A stretch of DNA of 41,266 nt from Chloroflexota bacterium (GCA_005879945.1 VBHX01000176.1:1-41266); one strand, 5' to 3'. Counted from the first letter of the stretch, positions 15,760 to 24,369 are shown. Program-made: numbers and translations. The notes: generated from the letters alone by a model not told the origin.

Positions 15760-16941
15760 TCACAGAAGCGTTTCGTAGAGCTCGAACGTGCGCGCGGCGA
15801 TGGCGGGCCACCCGAAATGCAACAAGACCCTGTCACGACCGGCCTTCCCCATCCGCGCGGCAAGCTCGGGCTCTGACAGAAGCTCGTCGACGCGTGCCGC
15901 CAAAGCCGCGGTGAACGATTCGATCTTCTCCGAGTCGTAATCGATCATGTAGCCGGTCTCGCCCTCCACGACGATCTCCGGGATCCCGCCGACCCGAGAT
16001 GCGACCACTGCGGTTTCGCATGCCATCGCCTCGAGGTTGACGAGCCCGAAGGGCTCGTATATGGATGGGCAGACGAACACAGTCGCTCCCGAGTAGAGGT
16101 TGATCAGGTCCTCGAGCGGGATGAAGTGGCCGATCCAGACCAGGTTCCCGCGCTCGGCACGGACCACCTCCGCCAGGGCGGCGACCTCGGCGGCGATCTC
16201 CGGCGTATCTGGAGAGCTGGCCACGATCACGATCTGATAGCGCGGGTTGATGCTGTGCGCCGCGGCCAGGAGCAGGTGCAGGCCCTTCTGGCGCGTGACC
16301 CTCCCCGCAAAGAGCGCGAACGGGACGCCCGGATCGACACCCAGCCGCATCAGCGCCTCCTCCGACGGCACCGGCCGGTAGACCTCGGGGTCGATGCCAT
16401 TGTGGATCACATGCACGCGGCCGGCATCGACCTTCGGATAGCAACTCAGAACGTCTTCGCGCATGCCTTTGGAAACGGCGATCACGGCATCCGCAGCCTC
16501 GATTGCCGTCTGCTCGCAGAACGTCGAGAGCGCATAACCACCACCGAGCTGTTCTGCCTTCCAGGGCCGGAGCGGCTCCAGGCTGTGAGTCGTGACAACG
16601 TGCGGGATCGACCACGTCAGCTTCGACAGATGGCCGCCGAGGTTCGCATACCAGGTGTGGCTGTGAACGATATTCACCCCTTTCACGGCCGCCGCCATGG
16701 CGAGGTTGATAGACATGGCCTGCAGCGCTGTCGATTCCGGCTTTGGCTCCGACAGCTCCGCCCACGGCTCGTGCGCGGTCACGCCGGGCTCATCCCTCGG
16801 CCGCCCCCAGCACTGGACCGATACCTCCGCTAGAGAGCGCAGCTCGCGCGCGAGGTACTGAACGTGGATGCCCGCGCCGCCATAGACATCGGGCGGATAC
16901 TCCCGGGTCAGCAGCGCGACCTTGCGCGAGCTCGGCGCCAT
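15760..16941 (-). CDS. glgM: Glycogen synthase / maltose-1-phosphate synthase (GlgA/GlgM, GT4 type)
   Basis: A 393-residue retaining GT-B glycosyltransferase of the actinobacterial GlgA type. The M. tuberculosis homologue uses ADP-glucose and makes maltose-1-phosphate or extends alpha-1,4-glucan. Visible motifs are TREYPPDVYGGAGIHVQYLA (12-31), VHSHTWYANLGG (about 94-105), THSLEPLRPWKAEQLGGGY, VIHNGIDPEVY, FAGRVTRQKGL, and the C-terminal ExxxxxxxE in IYEPFGLVNLEAM. Length and motifs match the family. The ATG has no Shine-Dalgarno sequence; GATACT lies 7 nt upstream. No other glycogen gene is adjacent in this window. Confidence 0.93.
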   Translation of the reverse strand: MAPSSRKVALLTREYPPDVYGGAGIHVQYLARELRSLAEVSVQCWGRPRDEPGVTAHEPWAELSEPKPESTALQAMSINLAMAAAVKGVNIVHSHTWYANLGGHLSKLTWSIPHVVTTHSLEPLRPWKAEQLGGGYALSTFCEQTAIEAADAVIAVSKGMREDVLSCYPKVDAGRVHVIHNGIDPEVYRPVPSEEALMRLGVDPGVPFALFAGRVTRQKGLHLLLAAAHSINPRYQIVIVASSPDTPEIAAEVAALAEVVRAERGNLVWIGHFIPLEDLINLYSGATVFVCPSIYEPFGLVNLEAMACETAVVASRVGGIPEIVVEGETGYMIDYDSEKIESFTAALAARVDELLSEPELAARMGKAGRDRVLLHFGWPAIAARTFELYETLL

Positions 16942-16948
16942 CGTGTGC

Positions 16949-16954
16949 AGTATC
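16949..16954 (-). promoter_or_regulatory. Candidate -10 box for glgM
   Basis: GATACT on the minus strand ends 7 nt before the glgM ATG (16941), with no ribosome binding site. It fits the leaderless pattern seen at other genes in the window. Confidence 0.35.
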
Positions 16955-16956
16955 GA

Positions 16957-17390
16957 TCAGGGAACGCTTGGCACGCCGAGCCTCGTCCAGTGCACCCCGC
17001 CGTCGGTCGTGCGGTAGAGCGCAAGGGCCGGATGAGCGACGTTCACAATGACCTCCGCCCACGCGGTGTCGACGGTTTGAAACTCCACGGTCAGGATGTA
17101 ATCGCTCGACGGCAGCGAACTTGGCAGCGCCCCCCAATGTCCGCCGGCGTCGGTGGTTCGAGCGATGCCGGAGTCAGAGAGATCGGACACGCGGTATTCG
17201 TCCCGACGGCAGGGAGGTTGAGTGGGCGCTTGCGCAGGTCGGCAATGTTCGAGGCAGTTGCCACGGCGTTGTTCGCGGCCGGAGATGCTGCGGTCATCGG
17301 GCCGCCGTGAGAAGTCCCGCCGCACGCGGCGAGTAGCCGCGCGACAACGATCGCCATCCACGCCGACGCCACGGGTCGAGCCACCGTCAT
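16957..17390 (-). pseudogene. Frameshifted lipoprotein with BNR/sortilin-like repeat
   Basis: Two minus-strand frames join into one gene. From ATG 17390 one frame encodes a lipoprotein signal (MTVARPVASAWMAIVVARLLAAC) and a linker with LRKRPLNLPAVGTNTACPIS. The downstream half is in another frame: SGIARTTDAGGHWGALP and ALYRTTDGGVHWTRLG, two BNR-type TTDGGxxW blades, ending at TGA 16957. The switch lies near 17150-17190. The intact protein would have been an exported propeller fragment of about 143 residues, short for this fold, so an internal deletion is also possible. A sequencing or assembly error is the main alternative. It precedes glgM by 15 nt. Confidence 0.65.
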
Positions 17391-17433
17391 CCCACAAAAC
17401 GACCGCCGAAAGCCGATTGTTACAGCGGTTTGG

Positions 17434-18693
17434 TTAACCCCTGAAGCCTGAAGGCGCGCCGGGCGGCAGGTAGGGCGAGGGGTCCACCGGCTTCTGGTTG
17501 ATCCGGAGCTCGAAGTGAAGATGAGCGCCCGTCGAATTCCCGGATGACCCTTCGAGCCCGACCGGCTGGCCCTGGCTGACCCTGTCCCCCACCTTGACCA
17601 CCGCGGTCGACAGGTGGCCGTACAGGGTGTCCAGCCCGCCCGAATGAGCGATGACGACGTAGTTGCCGTAGCCGCTGCTCGAGCTGCCGACCAGCGCCAC
17701 GATGCCGTCATCGGCCGCGTAGACCGGAGAGCCGAACGGTTCGACCAGGTCGATGCCGGTGTGGAAGTGCGGGTAGCTCCCGTACGCGGGCTCGAACCAA
17801 TACGTGCTCGGGCCGAAGGGCTGCGAAATGGTCGCCTGCGGCTCCGGCCAGATGAATCGGTACTTGGTCGAGTGGCCGGCGCTGGCCGGGATCTGGCCGA
17901 CCGGGTTCGACTGCGCCCACAGCTGCACCTGCGTCCACACTGCCTGCATGGCCGCGGCGATGATCGCGTCCTGCTGCTTCTGCAGCATGTCGGTGACCGC
18001 CTGCGCCAGCTGCGCTGACTGCCTGCTGAGCAGCGCCATCTCGGTCTGCGTCTGGTGGATCTTTGTCTGCAGGTCGTCTACCGACTGCTGCTGCTGCGCC
18101 TGCAAGTCCTTCAGCTGCGCAAGCTCGGTGTCGAGCTTCTGGCGCTCTTTGATCTGCTCCTCGCGCGCCTTCTGCTCCTTGGCGCGTTCGTCCTGGACGC
18201 CCTGGAGGTCCTGCGCCAGGAGCGACTTCAACTCGGCGGCGCGGGCGCCGGCCACGTTGAGATCCGCCATTCGCGTGAGCAGGTCGCTCAGGCTCTGGGC
18301 CTGCCCCAGGATGACGAGCACCGAACCGGGGGCGACGTACATGGCGTGAGCGAGCTCGCGGAGCTGCTGCCGCTCGGACTCGATGCGCTGCGCGAGAAAT
18401 GCCTCTCGCCGCTGGTGGTCCGCGATCTCGACCTCGAGCGCGGCGATCTTCTGCTGCACCTCGTCGATCTTCCCCTGTACTTCCGCCTGCTGAGCCGCGT
18501 TTTCCTCGAGCGACTTCCGAAGCTGCTGCTGGGCCGCAATCGCATCCGCGAGGTTGCTGCCGAGCTGTGCGCGGATCTGATCGATGAGCGCCTGCTGCTG
18601 CTGGGGATCGGTGGTCGAGTCGGCGTTGGCTCCGATCAGGCCGGCGCTGAGGACCAGCAGCGAGAAGGCGACCCCCGTGAGCAGCCTTCTCAT
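17434..18693 (-). CDS. Coiled-coil M23 peptidase (EnvC/RipC-like, FtsEX partner)
   Basis: A 419-residue secreted murein hydrolase. ATG 18693 gives a signal peptide (MRRLLTGVAFSLLVLSAGLIGANA). Residues about 30-255 form long glutamine-rich coiled coils, broken near 130-150 by a hydrophobic hinge (APGSVLVILGQAQSLSDLL). The C-terminal M23 domain carries zinc and catalytic residues His311 and Asp315 in HTGID and His391/His393 in HLHFE. Intact ligands suggest a real endopeptidase, like M. tuberculosis RipC (a different fold) or E. coli EnvC-activated systems only in role. The start overlaps the ftsX stop (ATGA), so FtsEX probably gates it. Confidence 0.92.
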   Translation of the reverse strand: MRRLLTGVAFSLLVLSAGLIGANADSTTDPQQQQALIDQIRAQLGSNLADAIAAQQQLRKSLEENAAQQAEVQGKIDEVQQKIAALEVEIADHQRREAFLAQRIESERQQLRELAHAMYVAPGSVLVILGQAQSLSDLLTRMADLNVAGARAAELKSLLAQDLQGVQDERAKEQKAREEQIKERQKLDTELAQLKDLQAQQQQSVDDLQTKIHQTQTEMALLSRQSAQLAQAVTDMLQKQQDAIIAAAMQAVWTQVQLWAQSNPVGQIPASAGHSTKYRFIWPEPQATISQPFGPSTYWFEPAYGSYPHFHTGIDLVEPFGSPVYAADDGIVALVGSSSSGYGNYVVIAHSGGLDTLYGHLSTAVVKVGDRVSQGQPVGLEGSSGNSTGAHLHFELRINQKPVDPSPYLPPGAPSGFRG

Positions 18694-19637
18694 GACTCGA
18701 GGTGCCTTCGCACGCTGATGAGCGACGACCCCGATCCGAGTCCGAGCCCGGCGGCGAGGACGATCGTGGCGGCAATTGCCGCGACTGCAACCGTGATGCC
18801 CGGCGCGAACTGCGCGAACGTCGCGGCGCCCGCCGTGATCCCGGTCATCGCGAGGGCAAACGTGACCAGGCCGGCGGCAGCACCCGCCAGGCCACCGGTG
18901 ATGGCGCCTTCGACGACGAACGGTCCGCGCACCATCCATCGCGGCGCGCCGACGAGCTGCATGATCGTGACCTCGTCGCGGCGAGAATGAATCGCAGCGC
19001 GGATGCTGTTCATGGTCACGGTGACAGCGACGAAGCCGAGCAGGACGAGAAACGCGAGGCCCGCCACGCCGACTCCGAACAGGACCGCCTGGATGCGCTG
19101 GTAGGCGCCCTGGTCATACGACGTCGGATAGGCGGGGTCGACCGCGATGTCGTTTCGGACCATCGTGTCGATCGCGGCTACGTCATCGATGTTCTTGGCC
19201 TGGACGTCGAGGGAGGCCGGGAACGGGTTGGCGTCGGTCGCGGACGCGATCTGCGGGAGCCCGGGGATGTGCTGCGCTCGCTTGAGGGCTTCGGCCTTGG
19301 TCGTGTAGTAGACGGTCGCGACGCGCGGATCGCGGGCCAGCCGATCCCAGAGCACGTCGACGTCCGTGGTGGTGGCGCCGTCCTTTATATAGACGTGCAG
19401 GAGCGAGGCCTGACCGGCCTCGACCTTCTCCAGGTTGTAAAGCGCGAGCCCACTCAGGCCGATCAGCCCGGACAGCAGCAGGAGCAAGGTCATCGAGCCG
19501 AGCGCCGGGGCCGTGCTGCCCATATTGCGGAACCAGTTCCGAGCCGCGCCGCGGAACAGGTAACGGAACACGTTGACGGCAACGGTTTGAACGATCCGCC
19601 GCCGCGGGAAGCGCCCCTTCACGACGATGCCAGCCAC
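18690..19637 (-). CDS. ftsX: Cell division protein FtsX
   Basis: A 315-residue membrane protein of the FtsEX complex, which transmits ATP-driven conformational change to a cell-wall hydrolase. The short cytoplasmic N-terminus with FRYLFRGAARNWFRN is the FtsX hallmark. One helix (about 48-69) is followed by an extracellular domain (about 75-190, with LHVYIKDGATTTDVD and PFPASLDVQAKN), then three C-terminal helices with TMNSIRAAIHSRRDEVTIMQLVGAPRWMVRGPFVVEG between the first two. All are typical. Its start overlaps the ftsE 3' end by 19 nt; MAG at 19637 is used, though Met39 or a start nearer VNVFRYLFR is possible. Confidence 0.95.
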   Translation of the reverse strand: MAGIVVKGRFPRRRIVQTVAVNVFRYLFRGAARNWFRNMGSTAPALGSMTLLLLLSGLIGLSGLALYNLEKVEAGQASLLHVYIKDGATTTDVDVLWDRLARDPRVATVYYTTKAEALKRAQHIPGLPQIASATDANPFPASLDVQAKNIDDVAAIDTMVRNDIAVDPAYPTSYDQGAYQRIQAVLFGVGVAGLAFLVLLGFVAVTVTMNSIRAAIHSRRDEVTIMQLVGAPRWMVRGPFVVEGAITGGLAGAAAGLVTFALAMTGITAGAATFAQFAPGITVAVAAIAATIVLAAGLGLGSGSSLISVRRHLES

Positions 19638-20332
19638 GCCAACCTCCCGGTCTGGCCGGCGGGCTGGTCCCGCACGAGGCGGCCATGGACGAGCGTGATG
19701 ACCCGGCGCTGAAGCCGCTTCACGATCTCGACGTTGTGGGTGGCGATCAGGACCGCGGTTCCGAACGCGGCGATGTCACCGAAGAGGTCCATCATCTCCC
19801 ACGACGTCTCGAGGTCGAGGTTGCCGGTCGGTTCGTCGGCGATCAGCAGAGGCGGCTGCGCGACCACGGCCCGCGCCAGGGCGACACGCTGCTGCTGGCC
19901 GCCCGACAGCTGATGGGGGAAGGCACCGCCACGATCGCCGAGGCCCACAGCGTCAAGCGCATCGAGCGCACGCTCCGAGGCCTCCTGGTCCGAGACGCGG
20001 AGGTCGCCCACCTGCAGCGCGAGCGCGACGTTCTCCATCGCGGTCAGGCGCGGCAGCAGCTTGTAGTCCTGGAACACAACGCCGACGCGCCGTCGGAGAT
20101 CGGCGACGCGAGATGCCTTCAGCGCGTGGGCGGCGATGCCGTCCACCCAGACCTCGCCCCGGGTGGGGCGGATCTCGCGGTTGATCAGCTTCAGGAGCGT
20201 GGTCTTGCCGGCGCCGCTGGGTCCGACCAGGAACGTCAGTTCACCCGGCTGCAACGCCAGGTGCACGTCATCGAGCGCGAGTCGTGACCCATACGCTCGA
20301 GTTACCCCAAGAAACTCGACGATTGAGCGCAA
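19619..20332 (-). CDS. ftsE: Cell division ATP-binding protein FtsE
   Basis: A 237-residue ABC ATPase of FtsEX. Walker A is GPSGAGKTT (37-45), the Q-loop is [10 protein letters not shown] (Gln88; this motif is diagnostic for FtsE), the signature is LSGGQ (142-146), and Walker B is [12 protein letters not shown] with Asp166 and Glu167. The C-terminus ends [15 protein letters not shown]. The start is TTG at 20332; there is no nearby ATG, and the upstream AGGG is too close to be a good ribosome site. First gene of ftsE-ftsX-M23, read minus. Confidence 0.95.
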   Translation of the reverse strand: MRSIVEFLGVTRAYGSRLALDDVHLALQPGELTFLVGPSGAGKTTLLKLINREIRPTRGEVWVDGIAAHALKASRVADLRRRVGVVFQDYKLLPRLTAMENVALALQVGDLRVSDQEASERALDALDAVGLGDRGGAFPHQLSGGQQQRVALARAVVAQPPLLIADEPTGNLDLETSWEMMDLFGDIAAFGTAVLIATHNVEIVKRLQRRVITLVHGRLVRDQPAGQTGRLAWLASS

Positions 20333-20365
20333 TCCCTATGGCGTAACGGGAAAATCGCCATATCC

Positions 20366-20375
20366 CACGGCCGTG
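20366..20375. repeat. Palindrome upstream of ftsE
   Basis: CACGGCCGTG, a perfect 10-bp palindrome 33 bp upstream of the ftsE start, in the 123-bp gap before the efflux gene. It could be a regulator half-pair or chance in GC-rich DNA. Confidence 0.25.
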
Positions 20376-20406
20376 AGGGTTAAGGGATGTAAGTTCTGGT
20401 AAAGAC

Positions 20407-20421
20407 CCGCCCTTGCGGCGG
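20407..20421 (-). terminator. Weak hairpin after the DHA2 pump gene
   Basis: CCGCC-GCAAG-GGCGG on the minus strand (5-bp stem, 5-nt loop) followed by GTCTTTA, 35 nt after the DHA2 pump stop. Short stem and poor T-tract make it a weak terminator candidate. Confidence 0.3.
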
Positions 20422-20455
20422 CCCTGGAGCCCACACATAAGTAGACGCGCGCGAC

Positions 20456-21916
20456 CTACGCCGCGTGCGCTCGGGGTTTGCCGGCGTTGATCAGGACCGC
20501 GGCGACGACGGCGCCGAGGACGAGGATCCCCACGCCCCAGGCGGTGGCGACCGAGTAGCCATGGACCAGGGCCTGGACGGTCATCGAGCCGCCCGAGCTC
20601 GCCACGTAGGCCGCGCTCGCGCTCGTCGCGATCGTGTTGAGCACCGCCGTACCCAGTGAGCCGCCAACCTGCTGAGCGGTGTTGACGGTCGCCGCGGCGA
20701 CGCCGGCCTCGCGGCGATCGACACCCAGGGTCCCGATGCTGAAAGCAGGCACCATCACGCAGCTGGTCCCCACGCCGAGGAGCACCTCGGCCGGCAGGAC
20801 CAGGGTGAGATAGCTGCTGTCTGCCTGCAGCTGGGATAGCAGCGCCATTCCCGCCGCGGCGACCAGGGCGCCGGGCGCCATCAGCACCCGCGCCGGTACC
20901 CGCGGCACAAGGCGGCCGGCGATGAGCCACGAGCCCGCCTGAGACGCAGCGGTCATCGGCAGAAACGCGAGCCCGGCCTGGACGGGCGTGTACCGGAGTA
21001 CGACCTGGAGGTAGTACGTGAGAAACAGGAACGCGCCGAACATCCCGGCGATGCCGAGGGCCACGGCCAGGTATGCACCGCCGCGGTTGCGATCCAGCAC
21101 GATGCGAAGGGGGAGCAGCGGGCTGGCGGCACGCGTTTCCCAGGCGACGAAGATAACGAGCAGCGCGACGCTGGCTGCGATCAGAGCCACGACGGAGGTC
21201 GACTGCCAGCCCCGTGATGTCGCGAGCGTGCACGCGTAGACAAGTGAGACCAAGCCGCCGGATGCGAGAACGACACCAAGCAAGTCAAAACCAGGTTTTC
21301 CCGCCGACCTCGAGTCCCTGAGGACCAACCAACCGCCGATCGCCGCGACGATGGCGATGGGGATGTTGACGTAGAGGCACCAGCGCCACGTTAGATACTC
21401 GGTGAGGATGCCGCCCAAGAGCATGCCCGCCACCGCGCCGCTGCCCGCGATGGCGCCGTAGATGGCGAAAGCTTTCGCGCGCTCCCGCGACTCGGTGAAA
21501 GTGACGGCGAGGAGGGACAGAGCGGTCGGCGCCAGAAGCGCCGCGAACGCGCCCTGCATCGCCCGCGCCGCTATGAGAATGCCAAAGGTCGGTGCCCATC
21601 CACCGAGTGCCGAGGCGAGCGCGAAGCCCGCGAGACCAACGAGAAAGGTTCGCTTGCGGCCGAAGTAGTCGGCGAAGCGGCCGCCGAGGAGGAGCAGGCC
21701 GCCGAACGACAGCGTGTACGCCGTGATCACCCACTGGCGGTCGGCGTCTGATGCGTGCAGCGTGGCCTGCGCCGAAGGCAGGGCGATGCTCACGATGGTG
21801 GCGTCGAGGGCCACCATCAGCTGGGCGAGGGCGACGAAGGCGAGCGACGTCCAGCGCCGCTGCGCCGCGGCGGCGATGCTCACCGCCGGCTGCGCAACCA
21901 CGACCGGGCGGCTCAT
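20456..21916 (-). CDS. DHA2-family drug:H+ antiporter (EmrB/QacA type MFS)
   Basis: A 486-residue 14-helix major facilitator. The first helix has ALDATIVSIALPSAQ (motif D1 of the DHA2 family), followed by RQWVITAYTLSFGGLLLLGGR and the loop motif GRFADYFGRKRTF. Motif C-like GSGAVAGMLLGG is near residue 150. This is a proton-driven multidrug exporter type. ATG 21916 overlaps the DUF2269 gene stop (ATGA); longer upstream frames run antisense and into that gene. Together with the divergent TetR regulator it forms a classic regulated efflux unit. Confidence 0.94.
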   Translation of the reverse strand: MSRPVVVAQPAVSIAAAAQRRWTSLAFVALAQLMVALDATIVSIALPSAQATLHASDADRQWVITAYTLSFGGLLLLGGRFADYFGRKRTFLVGLAGFALASALGGWAPTFGILIAARAMQGAFAALLAPTALSLLAVTFTESRERAKAFAIYGAIAGSGAVAGMLLGGILTEYLTWRWCLYVNIPIAIVAAIGGWLVLRDSRSAGKPGFDLLGVVLASGGLVSLVYACTLATSRGWQSTSVVALIAASVALLVIFVAWETRAASPLLPLRIVLDRNRGGAYLAVALGIAGMFGAFLFLTYYLQVVLRYTPVQAGLAFLPMTAASQAGSWLIAGRLVPRVPARVLMAPGALVAAAGMALLSQLQADSSYLTLVLPAEVLLGVGTSCVMVPAFSIGTLGVDRREAGVAAATVNTAQQVGGSLGTAVLNTIATSASAAYVASSGGSMTVQALVHGYSVATAWGVGILVLGAVVAAVLINAGKPRAHAA

Positions 21917-22458
21917 GCGACCTGACCTTCGCGGTTGAAGCGACCGGCGGCCAGGCCAACGCCAACTGCCATACCGGCGCAGGCCGCAATCACGACGGCT
22001 ATCACCGCGCCCAGCGCGCCCGGCTTCACGGTCATAAGGAAGATGACGCCTAGCGCGATCCCTACCCTTGTCAGCCATGACACGAGGAACAGCGGATTTC
22101 GAAGCTGAGCCATCGCCGACGGCCCAACCTTGGCGAGTGACCTTTGGAGGGCCAGGATCCGGATGCCGTTGTATGCACCGAGCACGGCGATCAGCGCCCA
22201 CGAGACGAGCGCAACCACGATCCACGCCACCGCGCCCCAACTGGTTGCGGTCATGTACAGCCCCGGGACCAGGACGCCGATCGCGGAAATCGGACCGACG
22301 ATTCTGTTCACCCCCAGCATCCCCGATGCCCCAGTGGCCTCAGCGGCCGTCGCCGCGCGGCGCAGCAGCCGCAAGGCGATGCCCTCGACCGTGAGGGTCA
22401 CGAACAACAGCAGCGCACCAATCACGTGCAGGAACAGCGCCACCGAATAGAGACTCAT
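21913..22458 (-). CDS. DUF2269-like membrane protein
   Basis: A 181-residue protein with about five helices. It begins MSLYSVALFLHVIGALLLFV; the helix-embedded LHVIGALLLF pattern is typical of DUF2269-type membrane proteins, function unknown. It has a good ribosome binding site (GGAGGTGG about 8 nt before ATG 22458). Its stop overlaps the efflux pump start, so both are made together, and it lies divergent to a TetR regulator across a 90-bp gap. Confidence 0.85.
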   Translation of the reverse strand: MSLYSVALFLHVIGALLLFVTLTVEGIALRLLRRAATAAEATGASGMLGVNRIVGPISAIGVLVPGLYMTATSWGAVAWIVVALVSWALIAVLGAYNGIRILALQRSLAKVGPSAMAQLRNPLFLVSWLTRVGIALGVIFLMTVKPGALGAVIAVVIAACAGMAVGVGLAAGRFNREGQVA

Positions 22459-22486
22459 GCCGGTCCACCTCCGATTACTTAAGTGA

Positions 22487-22500
22487 CTATATGTTTATAG
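22487..22500. promoter_or_regulatory. Candidate TetR operator between divergent genes
   Basis: CTATA-TGTT-TATAG, a 5-bp inverted repeat, sits between the DUF2269/efflux operon and the TetR gene in an AT-rich island that stands out from its GC-rich surroundings. An adjacent perfect 8-bp palindrome ACTTAAGT is at 22477-22484. On the minus strand the same bases contain TATAGT and TATAAA, which could be the pump operon's -10. Repressor binding there would block it. Confidence 0.45.
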
Positions 22501-22536
22501 CACATGCAATTCCTTAGCTGCCCAATCTATTCCTGG

Positions 22537-22542
22537 TACAGT
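22537..22542 (+). promoter_or_regulatory. Candidate -10 box for the TetR gene
   Basis: TACAGT ends 6 nt before GTG 22549, which is the best start for the TetR gene. TTAGCT at 22514-22519, 17 nt upstream, is a weak -35 match. Confidence 0.45.
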
Positions 22543-22548
22543 GTTGAG

Positions 22549-23193
22549 GTGGTTGCCGAAGTCGGGTTACGCGAGCGCAAGAAGCAGCAGACGCGCGAGC
22601 TCATCGCCGAGGCGGCTCGCCGCCTGTTCGCCGACCGAGGCTTCGATCAGGTCACTGTGGCCGAGGTGGCGCGGGCCGCCAACGTGTCGGAGGTCACCGT
22701 CTTCAACTACTTCCCCACCAAGGAAGACCTGCTCTACGGCGGGATGCAGTTCTTCGAGGAGAGTCTCCTCGACGCAGTCCGCAGCCGGCAACCCGGGGCG
22801 TCGGTGCTGGAGGCGTTTCGCCGTCCGATATTCGAGGGCTTCAAGCGACTTGCCACCGACGAGGCGACGGCCGCGATCATCGCGTCGGGAAAAATGATCC
22901 AGGCGAGCCCGACGCTGGAGATGCGAGAGCGGGAAATAGTCGCCAACTACACGCGCCAGCTCGCCGACCTGCTCGCGGACGAAGCGGGAGCCAAGCCAGG
23001 CGACGTCGAGTCGATGGGCGTCGCGAGCGCCCTCATGGGTGTGCAGCGCGCGTTGGTGGCATATGTGCGCGCCGGCGTCCTCGCGGGCCGCCGCGGCGAG
23101 AAGCTGACGTCAGACGCCCGCTCCCAGGCGACGCGGGCGTTTGCGCGCCTCGAGAAGGGCCTATCCGAATACGGGAGAAAACCCCGCCGGTAG
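22549..23193 (+). CDS. TetR/AcrR family transcriptional regulator
   Basis: A 214-residue repressor. The N-terminal helix-turn-helix is clear: RERKKQQTRELIAEAARRLFADRGFDQVTVAEVARAANVSEVTVFNYFPTKEDLL. 'TVFNYFPTKEDL' marks a common actinobacterial subgroup. The C-terminal ligand/dimer domain follows. I choose GTG 22549, because a -10 box lies just upstream; ATG 22504 would add 15 atypical residues and has no ribosome site. It is divergent from the DUF2269-DHA2 pump operon, which it most likely represses until an efflux substrate binds. Confidence 0.92.
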   Translation: MVAEVGLRERKKQQTRELIAEAARRLFADRGFDQVTVAEVARAANVSEVTVFNYFPTKEDLLYGGMQFFEESLLDAVRSRQPGASVLEAFRRPIFEGFKRLATDEATAAIIASGKMIQASPTLEMREREIVANYTRQLADLLADEAGAKPGDVESMGVASALMGVQRALVAYVRAGVLAGRRGEKLTSDARSQATRAFARLEKGLSEYGRKPRR

Positions 23194-23201
23194 ACGCGGC
23201 C

Positions 23202-23207
23202 TAGAGT
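23202..23207 (+). promoter_or_regulatory. Candidate -10 box for the DUF72 gene
   Basis: TAGAGT ends 7 nt before GTG 23215, which fits a leaderless transcript. It lies 9 nt after the TetR stop codon. Confidence 0.4.
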
Positions 23208-23214
23208 TTTGGTC

Positions 23215-24216
23215 GTGGCCAAGACCAATACGCATGACCCTGGCGTCGAGCTGGCCCAGCGGCGTGCCGACGGGGCCGGCGACGCCGGCCGGACGCCAAT
23301 CCGTATCGGCCGCGGCAAAGTCCGAGTGGGAACGGCGAGCTGGACCGATCCGACGATGACGGCGCCTGGGGTCTTCTACCCGAAGGGTGCCGACACGGCC
23401 GAGGAACGCCTGCGCTATTACGCCGGTCAATTTCCGGTGGTCGAGGTCGACGCCACCTACTACGCGTTGCCTTACCCGCGGATGGCGGAGGCCTGGGCCG
23501 AGCGCACTCCGAAGGACTTCGTTTTCGACATCAAGGCGCACGCGATCATGACGGGTCAGCCCACCGAGGTAGCCCGGCTCCCGAAACCGATCAGGGAGGA
23601 GCTGACCAAGGAACTGGCCGACAAGAAGCGCATCTACCGAAAAGACATGCCGGCGGAGCTTCTCGATGCGATGTATAAGCAGTTCCGGGAGGCCCTCGAG
23701 CCGCTCACCGGGGCGAACAAGCTGGGCGCGATATTCGTCCAGTTCCCCAAATGGGTCTTCCCTTCGAACGAGGCGCGAGACCTGATCCTCGAGACGCGCG
23801 AGCGGCTCGGTCTTCCCATTGCGGTCGAGTTTCGGCATGGCAGCTGGCTCAACGAGAAGAATGCCGAGCGAACAGTCAAGTTCCTGAAGGACAACAACAT
23901 CCCGTACGTAGCGGTGGACGAGCCTCAGGGCTTCAAGAGCTCAGTGCCTCCGGTGGCCATCCAGACCTCACCTGATCTCGCGGTCTTCCGGTTCCACGGC
24001 CGCAACAGCGAGAACTGGGAGAAGAAGAACATCACGCCCGCGGAGCGCTTCCGTTACCTCTACGACGAGGACGAGCTGGCCGATTGGACGCCGCAGATCG
24101 CCTCCACGGCGAAGAGCTCAAAGGAGACCCATGTGCTCTACAACAACTGCTTTTCCAACTATGGAACCACCAACGCTCGCGAGATGGCACGTCTCCTCGC
24201 AGAGCTCCAGAGCTAG
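23215..24216 (+). CDS. DUF72 domain-containing protein (YecE-like)
   Basis: A 333-residue protein of the DUF72/YecE family, a TIM-barrel-like fold whose activity is not established. Landmarks are VGTASWTDPTM (about 38-48), FPVVEVDATYYALP, FVFDIKAHAIMTG, FVQFP, IAVEFRHGSWL and the C-terminal YVLYNNCFSNYGTTNAREM-type ending (here HVLYNNCFSNYGTTNA). Met/Val starts at TTG 23209 and GTG 23215 are possible; GTG has the better-spaced -10. It follows the TetR gene by 21 nt. Confidence 0.92.
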   Translation: MAKTNTHDPGVELAQRRADGAGDAGRTPIRIGRGKVRVGTASWTDPTMTAPGVFYPKGADTAEERLRYYAGQFPVVEVDATYYALPYPRMAEAWAERTPKDFVFDIKAHAIMTGQPTEVARLPKPIREELTKELADKKRIYRKDMPAELLDAMYKQFREALEPLTGANKLGAIFVQFPKWVFPSNEARDLILETRERLGLPIAVEFRHGSWLNEKNAERTVKFLKDNNIPYVAVDEPQGFKSSVPPVAIQTSPDLAVFRFHGRNSENWEKKNITPAERFRYLYDEDELADWTPQIASTAKSSKETHVLYNNCFSNYGTTNAREMARLLAELQS

Positions 24217-24369
24217 ACAACAGGTACTTCGCCCACCCCGTCCGTTGTGACGACGAGTCATGGATTGACGCAGCCGGATTTTGACCAATTTACGTGCGTC
24301 TTTCGGCTTACGATGGTGTTGGTGGGGATGGGCGCGTGAGCCCGCATTGAGTCGAGGACATAGCTCCAG
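24217..24369. other. Intergenic gap, possible promoter for the receiver gene
   Basis: A gap of 153 bp. Two TTGAC sequences occur (24263 and 24283 regions), but no convincingly spaced -10 follows either. There is no hairpin terminator that I can see for the DUF72 gene. Confidence 0.3.
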
